Origin: Bacteroidota bacterium
GTDB lineage: Bacteria; Bacteroidota; Bacteroidia; Cytophagales; Cyclobacteriaceae
Reading direction: 5' to 3'
DNA: 63,142 nt
Assembly: GCA_018267275.1 (NCBI GenBank)
Contig: JAFDYV010000010.1
Coordinates: forward strand, 65,506-128,647
Of this stretch, positions 32,245-41,456 are shown one piece after another. The notes beneath the pieces were generated by a model. The model saw only the letters and a list, made by a program, of their open reading frames with translations, did not search any database and was not told the DNA's origin. The translations under genes were made by a program, and so were the position numbers. How positions within the stretch are numbered: the first letter of the stretch is position 1; every line of letters starts with the position of its first letter.

Positions 32245-32284
32245 TAAAAAAATGTACTTTTAAACGACACAAAACACCCAAATC

Positions 32285-32785
32285 ATGTTAGACCAACTTA
32301 TCAAACTAGTTGAACAAAACGCTGGCCAGGCCATCGTTAACAACAGTGCAATTCCTAACCAGCACAACAATGCTGCGATTAAAGAGGTAGCCACTCAAAT
32401 TTTCAACGGATTGCAATCGCAGGCGAAACAAGGAAATCTGCAACAACTGGCAGGACTGTTTCAAGGCGGCAGTTCAAATCTCGCGAGTAATCCCATTGTA
32501 TCGCAAATCGTATCATCAGTTGCCACCAATGTCGCCTCTAAGTTTGGAGTCTCTCCACAAGTCGCACAATCGATGGCTTCTAGCTTGTTGCCCACGGTTA
32601 TGAATCAGTTGGTGAAAAAAACCAACGATCCAAAAGACAACAGCTTTGATCTGACCAACGTGATGCGCACAGTAAGTGGTAATAATTCGTTGGACGTAGG
32701 TAGTTTAATAGGCCAAGTGGCTGGCGGGAAGAGCCCGTTGGGAAATATTGGCGGAATGCTTGGAGGGTTATTTGGAAAAAAATAA
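32285..32785 (+). CDS. DUF937-like protein
   Basis: A 166-residue, Gln/Asn/Ser-rich protein. It has repeated short hydrophobic-helix segments such as IVSQIVSSVATNVASKFG, VAQSMASSLLPTVMNQLV and a glycine-rich end (GGKSPLGNIGGMLGGLFGKK). This matches the general form of DUF937 proteins, whose function is unknown. No signal peptide. It is 40 nt downstream of ribE and ends at a terminator shared with the convergent PAP2 gene. Confidence 0.7.
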   Translation: MLDQLIKLVEQNAGQAIVNNSAIPNQHNNAAIKEVATQIFNGLQSQAKQGNLQQLAGLFQGGSSNLASNPIVSQIVSSVATNVASKFGVSPQVAQSMASSLLPTVMNQLVKKTNDPKDNSFDLTNVMRTVSGNNSLDVGSLIGQVAGGKSPLGNIGGMLGGLFGKK

Positions 32786-32805
32786 GCCCCTAAAAAATCA
32801 AGGAC

Positions 32806-32833
32806 AAAAGGGCTTTAGGCCCTTTTGTTTTTT
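32806..32833. terminator. Bidirectional terminator between DUF937-like and PAP2 genes
   Basis: An 8-bp stem (AAAAGGGC / GCCCTTTT) with a 5-nt loop, and T-runs on both strands. It overlaps the last codons of the PAP2 gene. Confidence 0.85.
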
Positions 32834-33390
32834 TCAAGCCTTGCTTCGAAGGTAGAAGTGACTTTCCAGACGGCAATGCCAAACAAACAACCTACCGTGG
32901 CGCCCACCAAAATATCAGAAGGGTAGTGGACACCCAAATAAATTCGAGTATAGGTCATGGTAACTGCCCAAGCAAACACCCACGCAATGTGTTTATAGGC
33001 GTGTCGTAGCGAAAGCCATACAAAAGTGGCAACTGCAAAAGTCGTGGCGGCATGGCCCGATGCAAATCCATACAACCCGCCTTTGTAATTATTGACTAAG
33101 TGCACCAACCCTTCCAGACTAGGTTCGTGTGAAGGGCGCAAGCGAGCGAAAAAGGGCTTCATCAACGAAGAGGTAAATTGATCGGCCAGCGCAATCGCGA
33201 TAGCTACCCCGACTAAATACATCCAGGTGTTCCGTTGATGAGTTTTAATCACCAGGAAGATCAACCAAATGTAAAGCGGCAACCACGACAAAATCTTCGT
33301 GAAGAAATACATCACGGGATCAAGAATGTCGCTATGCAATCCGTTTAAGAACAAAAAAACATCGCGATCGATGTGCTGCAAAAAATCCAT
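32815..33390 (-). CDS. PAP2-family phosphatase
   Basis: A 191-residue membrane phosphatase with about five hydrophobic helices. The three PAP2 motifs are present: KPFFARLRP, the histidine motif GFASGHAATTFA, and TRIYLGVHYPSD. Likely substrates are undecaprenyl or lipid phosphates; the exact one is not proved. Its ATG is 2 nt after the stop of the histidine-kinase gene, so translation may be coupled. A longer upstream in-frame extension overlaps that gene and is rejected. Confidence 0.93.
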   Translation of the reverse strand: MDFLQHIDRDVFLFLNGLHSDILDPVMYFFTKILSWLPLYIWLIFLVIKTHQRNTWMYLVGVAIAIALADQFTSSLMKPFFARLRPSHEPSLEGLVHLVNNYKGGLYGFASGHAATTFAVATFVWLSLRHAYKHIAWVFAWAVTMTYTRIYLGVHYPSDILVGATVGCLFGIAVWKVTSTFEARLEKNKRA

Positions 33391-33392
33391 GC

Positions 33393-35357
33393 TCAGACTT
33401 GTAAGTTTAGAGACTGCTCCAATACCCATGCCTCGGCATCCACTTGGTTGGTAAAGAATTCCATGTCCACGCCAAACTGTGCAGCTGTGGCCGAAATGCG
33501 AATACGGTAATCCTCGTTCATTTCGTGCGCTAAATAGATGAGCGCCACCTTCCGTAAACCAAATTTGTAAGCCTGTGGAAAGGTATGTGTCAACATCCAT
33601 TTTTGATCTTCTGGATCTACGCGCCCCTGCTTGCGAATATCTGATATCCAAAATGGGGTATGATACAATTCTACCATTTCTAAGCACTTGTGAAACATTT
33701 TGCGGTATTGCGCACTGGTTACACTGGCATGCCAAACGATGCCCGCAGCGTTGGTGCGCGCGTTGTAAAATACAGAACCAAATTCACTGGAGAAAACCAC
33801 CTGACCTTCTACTTCTTTGGGCAACGGAAAGTGGACTACAAACCGGGTGCCTTTATTTAGTTCGCTAAAAACTTCGATCCGCCCTCCAACTGACTCTACT
33901 TGCGTCTTCACCAAGTACAACCCCAGTCCCTTTCCCTCTGTGTGGGTGTGAAATCTCTTGTACAGCGAAAACAACTTGTCGCCAAATAATTCCAAATTAA
34001 TTCCAAGCCCGTTGTCTTCTACTTCAACAACCACTTCCTCTGCCGTTGAGCTTGACCGAATCGTTAGATTGAGCGGACGTTGTGGCGAATGGTATTTGAT
34101 GGCATTACTCGCCAAATTGTAGAGTATACTGTGGATGATTGGCCGTATAGAGTAGATATGGGCTGCATCAAATTGGGTGGTCACCTGCATACCGGGAAGC
34201 AAATAGCCTTGCAGTGAGTTGAATACCACGTTCCATTCGTCTTGGAAACGAATTTTCTCTTTGATTCGGTAAATTTCGTTTCGGATGTCAATGATCTTGC
34301 TTAAGTCCTTGACAATTCCGTCAAACTCATGGGTCGATTGCTGAATGAGTTGCACCAGTTGATATTGGGCGGGCGTCAGATTTTTTTGCTCCATCTCCAG
34401 CAATTGTGAAAGGCCGAGCAAGCGAGCAATAGGTCCTCTCAAATTGTGCGAAACAGTGAATGAGAACTGAAGAAGCTCGTTATTGTACTTCAGCAGTTGG
34501 TCGTTTGCCTCTGTCAGTTGCTTGTTTTTTTCAATAACGGTCGACTGCAAACCAACATTAATGCCCTGCAACTGTTGTTGTTGTTGCTCAATCGTTTTGA
34601 GCGCTTCCATCAACTGCTCTTGGTTGGTGGTGAGCTCTTCACTTTGCGCCTGTATTTCATTATTTTGTAATTCAATTTCTTTGTTGGTGGTGACAAGTTG
34701 CATGTTAGCGGCCGTAAGTTGTTGGATCAACCTTACATTTTCGCTTTCAGATTTTTCCTGCAAGGATTTGATAAAAACAAACCCAACGACCAAAAACGCA
34801 TAAGCTGTTAACGAGTAGAAGTTTGCACTAAAGTAGTAGTCTCCACCTTTTTGCCCGAGATCGTGGTAGCCTAAGTTTGCTAAGTTGTGGACGGGGTCAA
34901 AAAATACAAGGCACAAAAACGAAAACGATAGCCCGAAGAGAAAATGCTTTCGTTCGCTAAGGCTAAAGATTGTAATTGGAATGATGAAGGTTGATAGTAA
35001 CAAAAAACGAGCATCAAAAAAGTTGGGCGGATCTACAGCTTCCGCATACGCATTTTTGCTAAAAATAGATATAACCAAACAGGCAACTGAAGTTTCGGCT
35101 GACAGGAACAACCTTGAAATGGTGTAACGCCCTATTTTGTTGAAGAAAATTGTAAGGGTTGAAGCAAAAGCAGCAAACAAAATACAACCCGATAATATGA
35201 TTTGTTGGTAAAACAAAAAAAGCACGGTCGCAAGCACCAGACAAAATCCAATAACCGATGTTGCAAAATAGTTTGAGAATATGATGTTGCGGTTTTGTAC
35301 CGCGCTGAGCGTACCCTTTGTGCCAATCCTACTAATTTTACCTAGGAAGCTAATCAT
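33393..35357 (-). CDS. Hybrid histidine kinase with C-terminal STAS-like domain
   Basis: A 654-residue sensor kinase. The N-terminal six or more hydrophobic helices (about 28-185) are followed by a Gln-rich coiled coil (about 190-290), the H-box FTVSHNLRGP with His304, then NLASNAIKYHS, VEDNGLGI and GKGLGLYL of the ATPase domain. After residue about 525 an extra 130-residue domain follows, with ARTNAAGIVWHASVTSAQY and QAYKFGLRKVALIYLAHEMN, resembling SpoIIAA/STAS-like regulators. No response regulator is adjacent. This is an unusual arrangement. Confidence 0.88.
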   Translation of the reverse strand: MISFLGKISRIGTKGTLSAVQNRNIIFSNYFATSVIGFCLVLATVLFLFYQQIILSGCILFAAFASTLTIFFNKIGRYTISRLFLSAETSVACLVISIFSKNAYAEAVDPPNFFDARFLLLSTFIIPITIFSLSERKHFLFGLSFSFLCLVFFDPVHNLANLGYHDLGQKGGDYYFSANFYSLTAYAFLVVGFVFIKSLQEKSESENVRLIQQLTAANMQLVTTNKEIELQNNEIQAQSEELTTNQEQLMEALKTIEQQQQQLQGINVGLQSTVIEKNKQLTEANDQLLKYNNELLQFSFTVSHNLRGPIARLLGLSQLLEMEQKNLTPAQYQLVQLIQQSTHEFDGIVKDLSKIIDIRNEIYRIKEKIRFQDEWNVVFNSLQGYLLPGMQVTTQFDAAHIYSIRPIIHSILYNLASNAIKYHSPQRPLNLTIRSSSTAEEVVVEVEDNGLGINLELFGDKLFSLYKRFHTHTEGKGLGLYLVKTQVESVGGRIEVFSELNKGTRFVVHFPLPKEVEGQVVFSSEFGSVFYNARTNAAGIVWHASVTSAQYRKMFHKCLEMVELYHTPFWISDIRKQGRVDPEDQKWMLTHTFPQAYKFGLRKVALIYLAHEMNEDYRIRISATAAQFGVDMEFFTNQVDAEAWVLEQSLNLQV

Positions 35358-35413
35358 GAATCTTCAAAGTTAATTTTTATTTAGATTTGTTTCCTTGTCT
35401 ATATGTGCTTGAT

Positions 35414-36895
35414 ATGAAAAAATTTGACTTAGTGGTGATTGGCGCAGGTCCTTCGGGCTATGCAGCGGCCATGCGTGCCCTTGATTTTAAAAAGAGAGTA
35501 TTGGTGGTGGAGAAACATCGGGTAGGGGGCGCGGGTGTCACCAACGGAGCACTTTCTTCGAAGACCTGGTGGGAGCTTTCTCGCGAAGCGGCTTCTTTTC
35601 GCAAAAGTTTGAAGAGATATAATTTATCTGTGCCGTCTATCAGTTACAAGGAGATTCAACAAGAAGTGCAGCGTGCCGTTGCCGAACGAAAAGGAATGTT
35701 GGAGGAGCATATGACTGCGCTGAGAACATCTCAATATTCCGATTTATTGGAGTTTATGGAGGGGGAAGCGCGGCTTACCGGGCAGCATGAAGTCGAGATC
35801 ATGAGGGGTGCACACAAAGAACGGGCGCAGGCTGACTATGTGATCTTGGCAACAGGCAGCCGCCCAAGGTACTTGCCCGAGTTACCCATCGATGAGAAAA
35901 TAGTGATGACCAGCGAAGGGATAGAAAGTTTAGAGGATTTTCCGGAGAGCATGGTCATTGTGGGCGCGGGTGTTATCGGTTGTGAGTATGCTACGATCTT
36001 TAGCGGGTTCGGGCAAACAAAAGTGAACCTCATCGATAAAGGTGACCGCATTTTGCCTTTTGAAGATCCAGACGTGGTCAATATCATTGAGCGCAACATG
36101 GAAAACAACGGTGTACTCATTCACCGTAATTCCAAACTCATCCACATGCGCATTATTAACAGACGTGTAGAGTATGAGTTGGAGTATACTGACGGAAGCC
36201 GCGAGACGTTTAATGTAGAGAAAGCACTTGTTTCTGTGGGCCGTGTTCCAAACCTTGAAGATTTATGGGACGATAAAGTGGGCATCGACATAACGAAAAG
36301 AGGCATCCACAATAACGATACCCAAACCAATGTGCCTAACATTTTTGCAGTAGGCGATTTAACGGCCGATATTTCTTTGGTAAATGTGGGCGAACTGGAA
36401 GGTCGCTATGCAGTGGAACGAATTTTTGGAAAACCAGACCGCAAGCTGGTGTACGAAAATATTAGCACCATCATGTTCTTGAGTCCCGAGGTGGCCGGTG
36501 TAGGTCTCAACGAAACACATGCGCAAGAAAAAGGAATTGACTACAAAGTAGTGACGCTCGAATACAGCACCATTCCGCGGGCCATTGCCAAGCGCAACAC
36601 GCAAGGTTTCATCAAACTATTAGTGACGAACGATGATCACATGAAAATCTTGGGAATGAAGGTGGTAGGAAACCATGCCAGCAGCGCTATACAAGCCGTA
36701 GCAGTTTTGATTTCTATGGACAAGGGCATTGAAGAATTGGCAGAGTGCGTGCACCCTCATCCCAGCATTACCGAAGGTATCCAAGAGTGCGTGAGGATGC
36801 TGATGGGTAAATCGCTGTTCAAGCCTTCGGCACTGCACGGGCGCATCTCCTGTAGAAGGTATGTAGGTGGGAAATACGAGGATATCGTTTTTTGA
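35414..36895 (+). CDS. Transhydrogenase/lipoamide-dehydrogenase-like flavoprotein lacking redox cysteines
   Basis: A 493-residue class-I flavin disulfide-reductase fold. The FAD motif is LVVIGAGPSGYAAAMRAL and the NAD(P) motif IVGAGVIGCEYATIF, with FAVGDLTADIS as the second FAD site and HPHPSITEG near the C terminus. Where reductases have CxxxxC, this has GGAGVTNGALSSK, so no disulfide can form. That fits soluble transhydrogenase (SthA) more than lipoamide dehydrogenase. The ATG at 35414 (MKKFDLVVIG) is chosen over an upstream one 9 codons earlier. Confidence 0.85.
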   Translation: MKKFDLVVIGAGPSGYAAAMRALDFKKRVLVVEKHRVGGAGVTNGALSSKTWWELSREAASFRKSLKRYNLSVPSISYKEIQQEVQRAVAERKGMLEEHMTALRTSQYSDLLEFMEGEARLTGQHEVEIMRGAHKERAQADYVILATGSRPRYLPELPIDEKIVMTSEGIESLEDFPESMVIVGAGVIGCEYATIFSGFGQTKVNLIDKGDRILPFEDPDVVNIIERNMENNGVLIHRNSKLIHMRIINRRVEYELEYTDGSRETFNVEKALVSVGRVPNLEDLWDDKVGIDITKRGIHNNDTQTNVPNIFAVGDLTADISLVNVGELEGRYAVERIFGKPDRKLVYENISTIMFLSPEVAGVGLNETHAQEKGIDYKVVTLEYSTIPRAIAKRNTQGFIKLLVTNDDHMKILGMKVVGNHASSAIQAVAVLISMDKGIEELAECVHPHPSITEGIQECVRMLMGKSLFKPSALHGRISCRRYVGGKYEDIVF

Positions 36896-36928
36896 CAACT
36901 TGACTGATCGGTACCCGTATATTGCCCT

Positions 36929-37507
36929 ATGAAGATTTCAGTTTTTCTTTTGTCATCAATGATGTTGTTGGGTTCATGTTCGCTACAACGGTGGCAGCAG
37001 ATTGCTTACAAGCAAAAGAATGCCGAGTTCGAGCAGCTGGATTTTGACGATGTAGCAAAGATGTACATGAAAAAAGAAACAGCCAATCAACAATCCATTG
37101 AAGGCATTTATTCTGTTTCTCATTTGATTGTCAAAAAAGGAAAACCTTTCTTGTCTTCAACTGAGAAAGAGCGGGTAATTGACCGAAAGGAAAATTACGG
37201 CAGAGTTGCTATCTTCAAAGATAACGGCAATACTGCACGCGATTACTTTGAAGTACCGTTGGGCAACGATCGGCAGTTGTCTTATTCAATTCGTGGTGAG
37301 TTTACCCATGCAAGCGAAGGTAGCATTTTAATTTACAAGCATTTTGAGCCGAAAAGAAAAGTATTGAGTTATACGTTTACTTACGATGGAGAGAAGGATC
37401 TATTGGAAGGAGTCCGAACGGAGAACGAAGGAAATTCTGTTGTGACCTACACGCTCACGTATGTCCGACTTTTTCCAAAAAGTCAGTTGCAAGATCAACC
37501 AAAATAA
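36929..37507 (+). CDS. Lipoprotein of unknown function
   Basis: A 192-residue predicted lipoprotein. The signal peptide (MKISVFLLSSMMLLGSC) ends in LGSC-S. The mature part has a strand-rich pattern (GRVAIFKDNGNTARDYFEVP, LIYKHFEPKRKVLSYTFTYDG). Its family is not recognised. It starts 33 nt after the flavoprotein gene, and a terminator at 37509-37535 follows. Confidence 0.75.
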   Translation: MKISVFLLSSMMLLGSCSLQRWQQIAYKQKNAEFEQLDFDDVAKMYMKKETANQQSIEGIYSVSHLIVKKGKPFLSSTEKERVIDRKENYGRVAIFKDNGNTARDYFEVPLGNDRQLSYSIRGEFTHASEGSILIYKHFEPKRKVLSYTFTYDGEKDLLEGVRTENEGNSVVTYTLTYVRLFPKSQLQDQPK

Positions 37508-37508
37508 A

Positions 37509-37538
37509 AAAGCCCTTCGTTTGACAAAGGGCTTTCCT
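37509..37538. terminator. Terminator between lipoprotein and bacilliredoxin genes
   Basis: A 9-bp stem (AAAGCCCTT / AAGGGCTTT) with a 9-nt loop, ending in T on one side and in an A-run on the other, so it may serve both convergent genes. Confidence 0.75.
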
Positions 37539-37559
37539 GGTTCTTCAAAAAAGAATCAC

Positions 37560-37976
37560 CTAACAAAATTCATCGAACACTTCCACAAGGTGCTGTCCGA
37601 TCATCTGGGCATTTCTGCCTTCGATGTGGTGGCGCTCAACAAAGTGTACCAACTCACCATCTTTGAATAAAGCGATTGATGGAGACGAGGGAGGATAGGG
37701 CAAAGTGTATTCGCGCGCTTTTGTTACGGCATCTTTATCTACTCCGGCAAACACAGTCGCCAAGTGGCCTGGTTTCTTTGCAGAGTTTTGCAATGCCCAT
37801 TTTACACCTGGGCGGGCGGCACCAGCCGCGCAGCCGCAAACAGAATTGATCACCAATAGCGTAGTGCCTTTTTGATCTTTCAACTCTTGGTCTACTTCGG
37901 CAGCTGTTTTTAGTTCTTTAAAGCCCGCTACTGTCAAGTCGGTGCGCATGGGGGCTACTAAATGTTCAGGATACAT
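37560..37976 (-). CDS. Bacilliredoxin (BrxA/BrxB family)
   Basis: A 138-residue thiol-disulfide protein of the BrxA/B family, which removes bacillithiol from oxidised proteins. The active site is NSVCGCAAG, with Cys47 and Cys49 in the family's CGC form. MYPEHLVAPMR at the N terminus and LVHFVERHHIEG near the C terminus are family hallmarks. It follows the suf genes on the same strand by 113 nt. With bshB1 and trxB in this window it supports a bacillithiol system. Confidence 0.93.
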   Translation of the reverse strand: MYPEHLVAPMRTDLTVAGFKELKTAAEVDQELKDQKGTTLLVINSVCGCAAGAARPGVKWALQNSAKKPGHLATVFAGVDKDAVTKAREYTLPYPPSSPSIALFKDGELVHFVERHHIEGRNAQMIGQHLVEVFDEFC

Positions 37977-38089
37977 ATTGATTTCAGATTTAAAATTTAT
38001 TATTTAAAGTTTTTGAATTCAGAGACATTTTAAAACATGTAATTGATTTGAAAAGTTTCTTCAATGAATTTGAAATTTGGTGAAATTAT

Positions 38090-38434
38090 TCACATAAAGC
38101 CCAATTCAAGTTTCGCTGCCTCGCTCATCATATCTTGCGAATATGGCGGATCAAACGTAACCTCAACTTTTACATCGTTTACGCCTTCTATCGCTTTTAT
38201 TTTCTGTTCTACTTCTGACGGGATTACTTCGGCTGAGGGGCAAGACGGTGATGTCAGCGTCATTTGGATGAAGACATTGTTGATCGGAAAAATATTGATC
38301 TCGTATATCAATCCCAACTCATAGATGTCAACCGGAATCTCAGGATCATACACCGTTTTGATAGCGGCCAATACCTTGTCCCTTAAATTCAGTTCAGGCT
38401 GATTGTTTTCTATCGTTTCAACAGGTTCCATCAA
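38090..38434 (-). CDS. sufT: SUF-associated DUF59 protein (SufT-like)
   Basis: A 114-residue protein of the DUF59/MIP18 family that helps Fe-S cluster maturation. It carries the motif KTVYDPEIPVDIYELGLIYEI and SPSCPSAEVIP, with the conserved Asp-Pro-Glu and a Cys. It begins with a 4-nt overlap of the sufE stop, and ends the sufB-C-D-S-E-T run. Confidence 0.92.
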   Translation of the reverse strand: MMEPVETIENNQPELNLRDKVLAAIKTVYDPEIPVDIYELGLIYEINIFPINNVFIQMTLTSPSCPSAEVIPSEVEQKIKAIEGVNDVKVEVTFDPPYSQDMMSEAAKLELGFM

Positions 38435-38880
38435 ATTCCAGCCAATTGTGTTTTAAATGCTAACGCGTAAAATTTTATTTGCTTGGTCATTGCAGCAAAT
38501 CCGTTTGATCGTTGTGTTCCAATAAATCGATCCAAACCAATGCGCTTCATAAATGTGAGTTCAGCAGCTAATACATCATCAGGCGCTTGTCCTGAAAATA
38601 CCCGAACCAGCAAACTAACCAACCCTTTGGTGATGGCTGTGTTGCTGTCGGCCTCTAAAATCATTTTGTTTCCTTCTGCTCTTGCTGTGAGCCAAACTTT
38701 AGACTGACAACCCTTCACTTCATTCTCCTCTTTTCTTGCCGCCTCCGGCAATGCGGGTAACTTTTGACCAAGTTCCATTAAATAGTAAAGAGTCATTTCT
38801 TGGTCGCCATCCAACAATGAAAATTCATTTACAATCTCGTTCTCTATCGTTGCAATGCTATTCACCTGCCTAATTTCCAA
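38431..38880 (-). CDS. sufE: Cysteine desulfuration protein SufE
   Basis: A 149-residue sulfur acceptor that takes a persulfide from SufS. The active cysteine lies in EVKGCQSKVWL. Residues NSIATIENEIVNEF form the N-terminal helix. Its start overlaps the sufS 3' end by 19 nt and its stop overlaps the sufT start by 4 nt, so these are tightly linked. Confidence 0.94.
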   Translation of the reverse strand: MEIRQVNSIATIENEIVNEFSLLDGDQEMTLYYLMELGQKLPALPEAARKEENEVKGCQSKVWLTARAEGNKMILEADSNTAITKGLVSLLVRVFSGQAPDDVLAAELTFMKRIGLDRFIGTQRSNGFAAMTKQIKFYALAFKTQLAGI

Positions 38881-40103
38881 ATAATTTTCGAAATGCCTTC
38901 CACCATCACCTCAATTTCCTCCCTTGTGTTGTAAACAGAAAAAGATGCCCGTACTGTTCCCTCCAGGCCAAAACTTTCCATCAGCGGCTGTGTGCAGTGG
39001 TGCCCCGTGCGTACCGCGATGCCGCGGGCATCCAACATTTGACCTATGTCAAAATGATGAATTCCATCAACAACGAAAGACTGAACACTTACCTTTTGTT
39101 CGGAGGTGCCAATCAATTTTACTTTAGCCAACGATGAAAGCCCGTCTTGCGCATGCTTTAACAAGCCATCTTCGTGTGTTGCGATGTTCTCTTTACCCAA
39201 TTCTTTAATAAAGTTTACTGCTTCGCGCAACGCAACTACATCAGCAATGTTGGGCGTGCCGGCTTCAAACTTGTACGGTAAGTTGTTATAGGTGGTCTTT
39301 GCAAACGTTACATCTTTTATCATTTCGCCTCCGCCCATGTATGGAGGCATCTGCTCAAGCAGTTCTTTTTTACCAAACAGTATCCCGGTTCCGGTAGGCC
39401 CGAACATCTTGTGCGATGAAATACAATAAAAGTCTGCATCCAGGGCTTGCACATCAATTTCTAGGTGAGCAGCTGCTTGTGCGCCATCCACCAATACCAC
39501 TGCGCCAACTTGGTGCGCCATCGATATGATACTGGCAATTGGGTTGATTGTACCCAAGCTGTTGGAGGCGTGGTTGACCGCTACAATTTTTGTATTACCT
39601 GAAAGTAGTTTTTGAAATGCTTCAATATCGATTTCCCCGCTTTCGGTAATGGGGATAACTTTCAGGTTTGCTTGTTTTTCCTCACAAACCATCTGCCAAG
39701 GCACAATGTTCGAATGATGCTCGAGACCTGAAATGATAACCTCGTCACCTGCTTTCAAAAAGGTACGGCCATAAGAAGCGGCAACCAGGTTAATACTTTC
39801 TGTAACACCTCGGGTAAAAATAATCTCTTCCACTGAACGTGCGTTGATGAAGCTTCGCATGGCTTCGCGTGTATCTTCGTACGCGCGAGTGGCCTTTTCT
39901 GCCAAGGTGTGTATACCCCGGTGAATATTGGCGTTATACCCCGAGTAGTAGGAGGTAAGCGCATCAATTACACGCTTTGGTTTTTGATTGGTAGCTGCGT
40001 TGTCGAAATAGATCAGGGGTTGTCCATTCACTTTCTGGTGAAGTACCGGAAATTGACTTCTGATTTCCTCAATATCCAACACAGGGCTAACAACCGAAAC
40101 CAT
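38862..40103 (-). CDS. sufS: Cysteine desulfurase SufS
   Basis: A 413-residue PLP enzyme that removes sulfur from cysteine for Fe-S assembly. The PLP lysine lies in ISSHKMFGPTGTG, NHASNSLGTINP is a cofactor-region motif, and the persulfide cysteine is in RTGHHCTQPLM near the C terminus. It starts 3 nt after the sufD stop. Confidence 0.96.
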   Translation of the reverse strand: MVSVVSPVLDIEEIRSQFPVLHQKVNGQPLIYFDNAATNQKPKRVIDALTSYYSGYNANIHRGIHTLAEKATRAYEDTREAMRSFINARSVEEIIFTRGVTESINLVAASYGRTFLKAGDEVIISGLEHHSNIVPWQMVCEEKQANLKVIPITESGEIDIEAFQKLLSGNTKIVAVNHASNSLGTINPIASIISMAHQVGAVVLVDGAQAAAHLEIDVQALDADFYCISSHKMFGPTGTGILFGKKELLEQMPPYMGGGEMIKDVTFAKTTYNNLPYKFEAGTPNIADVVALREAVNFIKELGKENIATHEDGLLKHAQDGLSSLAKVKLIGTSEQKVSVQSFVVDGIHHFDIGQMLDARGIAVRTGHHCTQPLMESFGLEGTVRASFSVYNTREEIEVMVEGISKIIWKLGR

Positions 40104-40106
40104 ACT

Positions 40107-41417
40107 TTAAAAGTTTTTGTGCAGTCGGTCTGAGATCAATTTATCCAGGTATGTTTTTAGCGATTCGTTCTTGACGGGGGCGAGCACGTCCAAAGCAAAC
40201 GCGTACAGCAGCATCGCCTTTGCAGTATCTGCCGGAATGCCGCGCGAACGCAAATAGAATAGAGCCTCTTCATCTAATTGCCCCGAGGTGCAACCGTGAG
40301 AGCATTTTACATCATCTGCCCAAATTTCTAACTGGGGCTTTGTGTTTACGGTGGCAGAGTCGCTTAAAAGAATGTTGCGATTGGATTGAAACGCATTTGT
40401 TTTTTGAGCGTGTGGTCGTACAAATATCTTTCCGTTAAATACTCCTTTAGCGTTGCCGTCCATAATGCCTTTGTACAGTTCGTTGCTGAACGAGTTTGGC
40501 TTTTTATGATCAACTACGGTGTGGTTGTCAGCCAACGTATTGCCTTTCAATAAATACAGCCCGTGGAAATGTGATTCGCAGTTTTCACCGTCAATAACGA
40601 TAGTAAGATTGTTGCGAACCATTTCACCATCGAGGGTTAAGGTGAACGTGTCAACTTTGCTGGTGGCAGATTGATGGATCACCGTGTTGGCCACTTGGAT
40701 GCTTTTGCCAGCGTCATTTTGAACTTTGCAATACTCCAACCGCGCATTTTCCTTTACTGCAATTTCCTCGCAAAAGTTGTGGAATACGTAATTGTCACCA
40801 ACTGATTCAAACTTTTCAATGACGCTGAGCGAACTATTCTTCTCAACTATTGCAAGCAAGCGTGTTTGTGAATTTACTTGTGCGTTTTGGGCATCGTTCA
40901 CATGAAGAATCAACACGGGCTTTTCCACGTTTGTGTTTTCTTTCACATGAATGAACACACCCGATTGCCAAAACGCACTGTTCATCGCGACAAAAGAATC
41001 TGACTCAGTCGGTAAATTTTTACCGAAATATTGCGCAACGATTGCTTCATGTGTTTTGAAAGCATCGGTCAACGACATTACTGTGATTTCGTTTTTGTCG
41101 TGTTTGATGTGGGAAAGCTTTGACGAATAAATGCCATTCACCAGCACCACAACGGATGCCTCCACACCCTCCATCAAGAATGGTTCAATCGAACCGATGG
41201 TTGATTCGGTCGAGACTGTTTTCCACGTAAAGTTTTTGGAGAGATTTTTACCGATAGGAGTGAAGCGGTATTCTTCGCTCTTGTTAGTAGGTAAACCCAG
41301 TTTTTGAAAGTGCATTAATGCGAGTTCTCTGCTGTCAATCGCTCCAGAAAAATCTTGCCCAGAAAAGCTCGAAACTATTTCCTTGTTTAAATCTATATCA
41401 ACTGCAGTGTTCCCCAT
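40107..41417 (-). CDS. sufD: Fe-S cluster assembly protein SufD
   Basis: A 436-residue SufBCD-complex scaffold subunit. The C-terminal beta-helix carries the conserved FQSNRNILLSDSA and SCHG-like KCSHGCTSGQLDEEALFYLRSRG, shared with SufB. The ATG at 41417 (MGNTAVDIDL) is chosen; an upstream TTG adds 10 residues without support. It lies between sufC and sufS. Confidence 0.94.
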   Translation of the reverse strand: MGNTAVDIDLNKEIVSSFSGQDFSGAIDSRELALMHFQKLGLPTNKSEEYRFTPIGKNLSKNFTWKTVSTESTIGSIEPFLMEGVEASVVVLVNGIYSSKLSHIKHDKNEITVMSLTDAFKTHEAIVAQYFGKNLPTESDSFVAMNSAFWQSGVFIHVKENTNVEKPVLILHVNDAQNAQVNSQTRLLAIVEKNSSLSVIEKFESVGDNYVFHNFCEEIAVKENARLEYCKVQNDAGKSIQVANTVIHQSATSKVDTFTLTLDGEMVRNNLTIVIDGENCESHFHGLYLLKGNTLADNHTVVDHKKPNSFSNELYKGIMDGNAKGVFNGKIFVRPHAQKTNAFQSNRNILLSDSATVNTKPQLEIWADDVKCSHGCTSGQLDEEALFYLRSRGIPADTAKAMLLYAFALDVLAPVKNESLKTYLDKLISDRLHKNF

Positions 41418-41456
41418 TTTCAAATCTTCAAATAGATTAATTCTCAAATCAGCAAA

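Noticed and set aside
33391..33735. Longer PAP2 protein starting inside the kinase gene
   Set aside because: The added 115 residues overlap the kinase coding frame and lack membrane or PAP2 features. The ATG at 33390 gives the normal family length.
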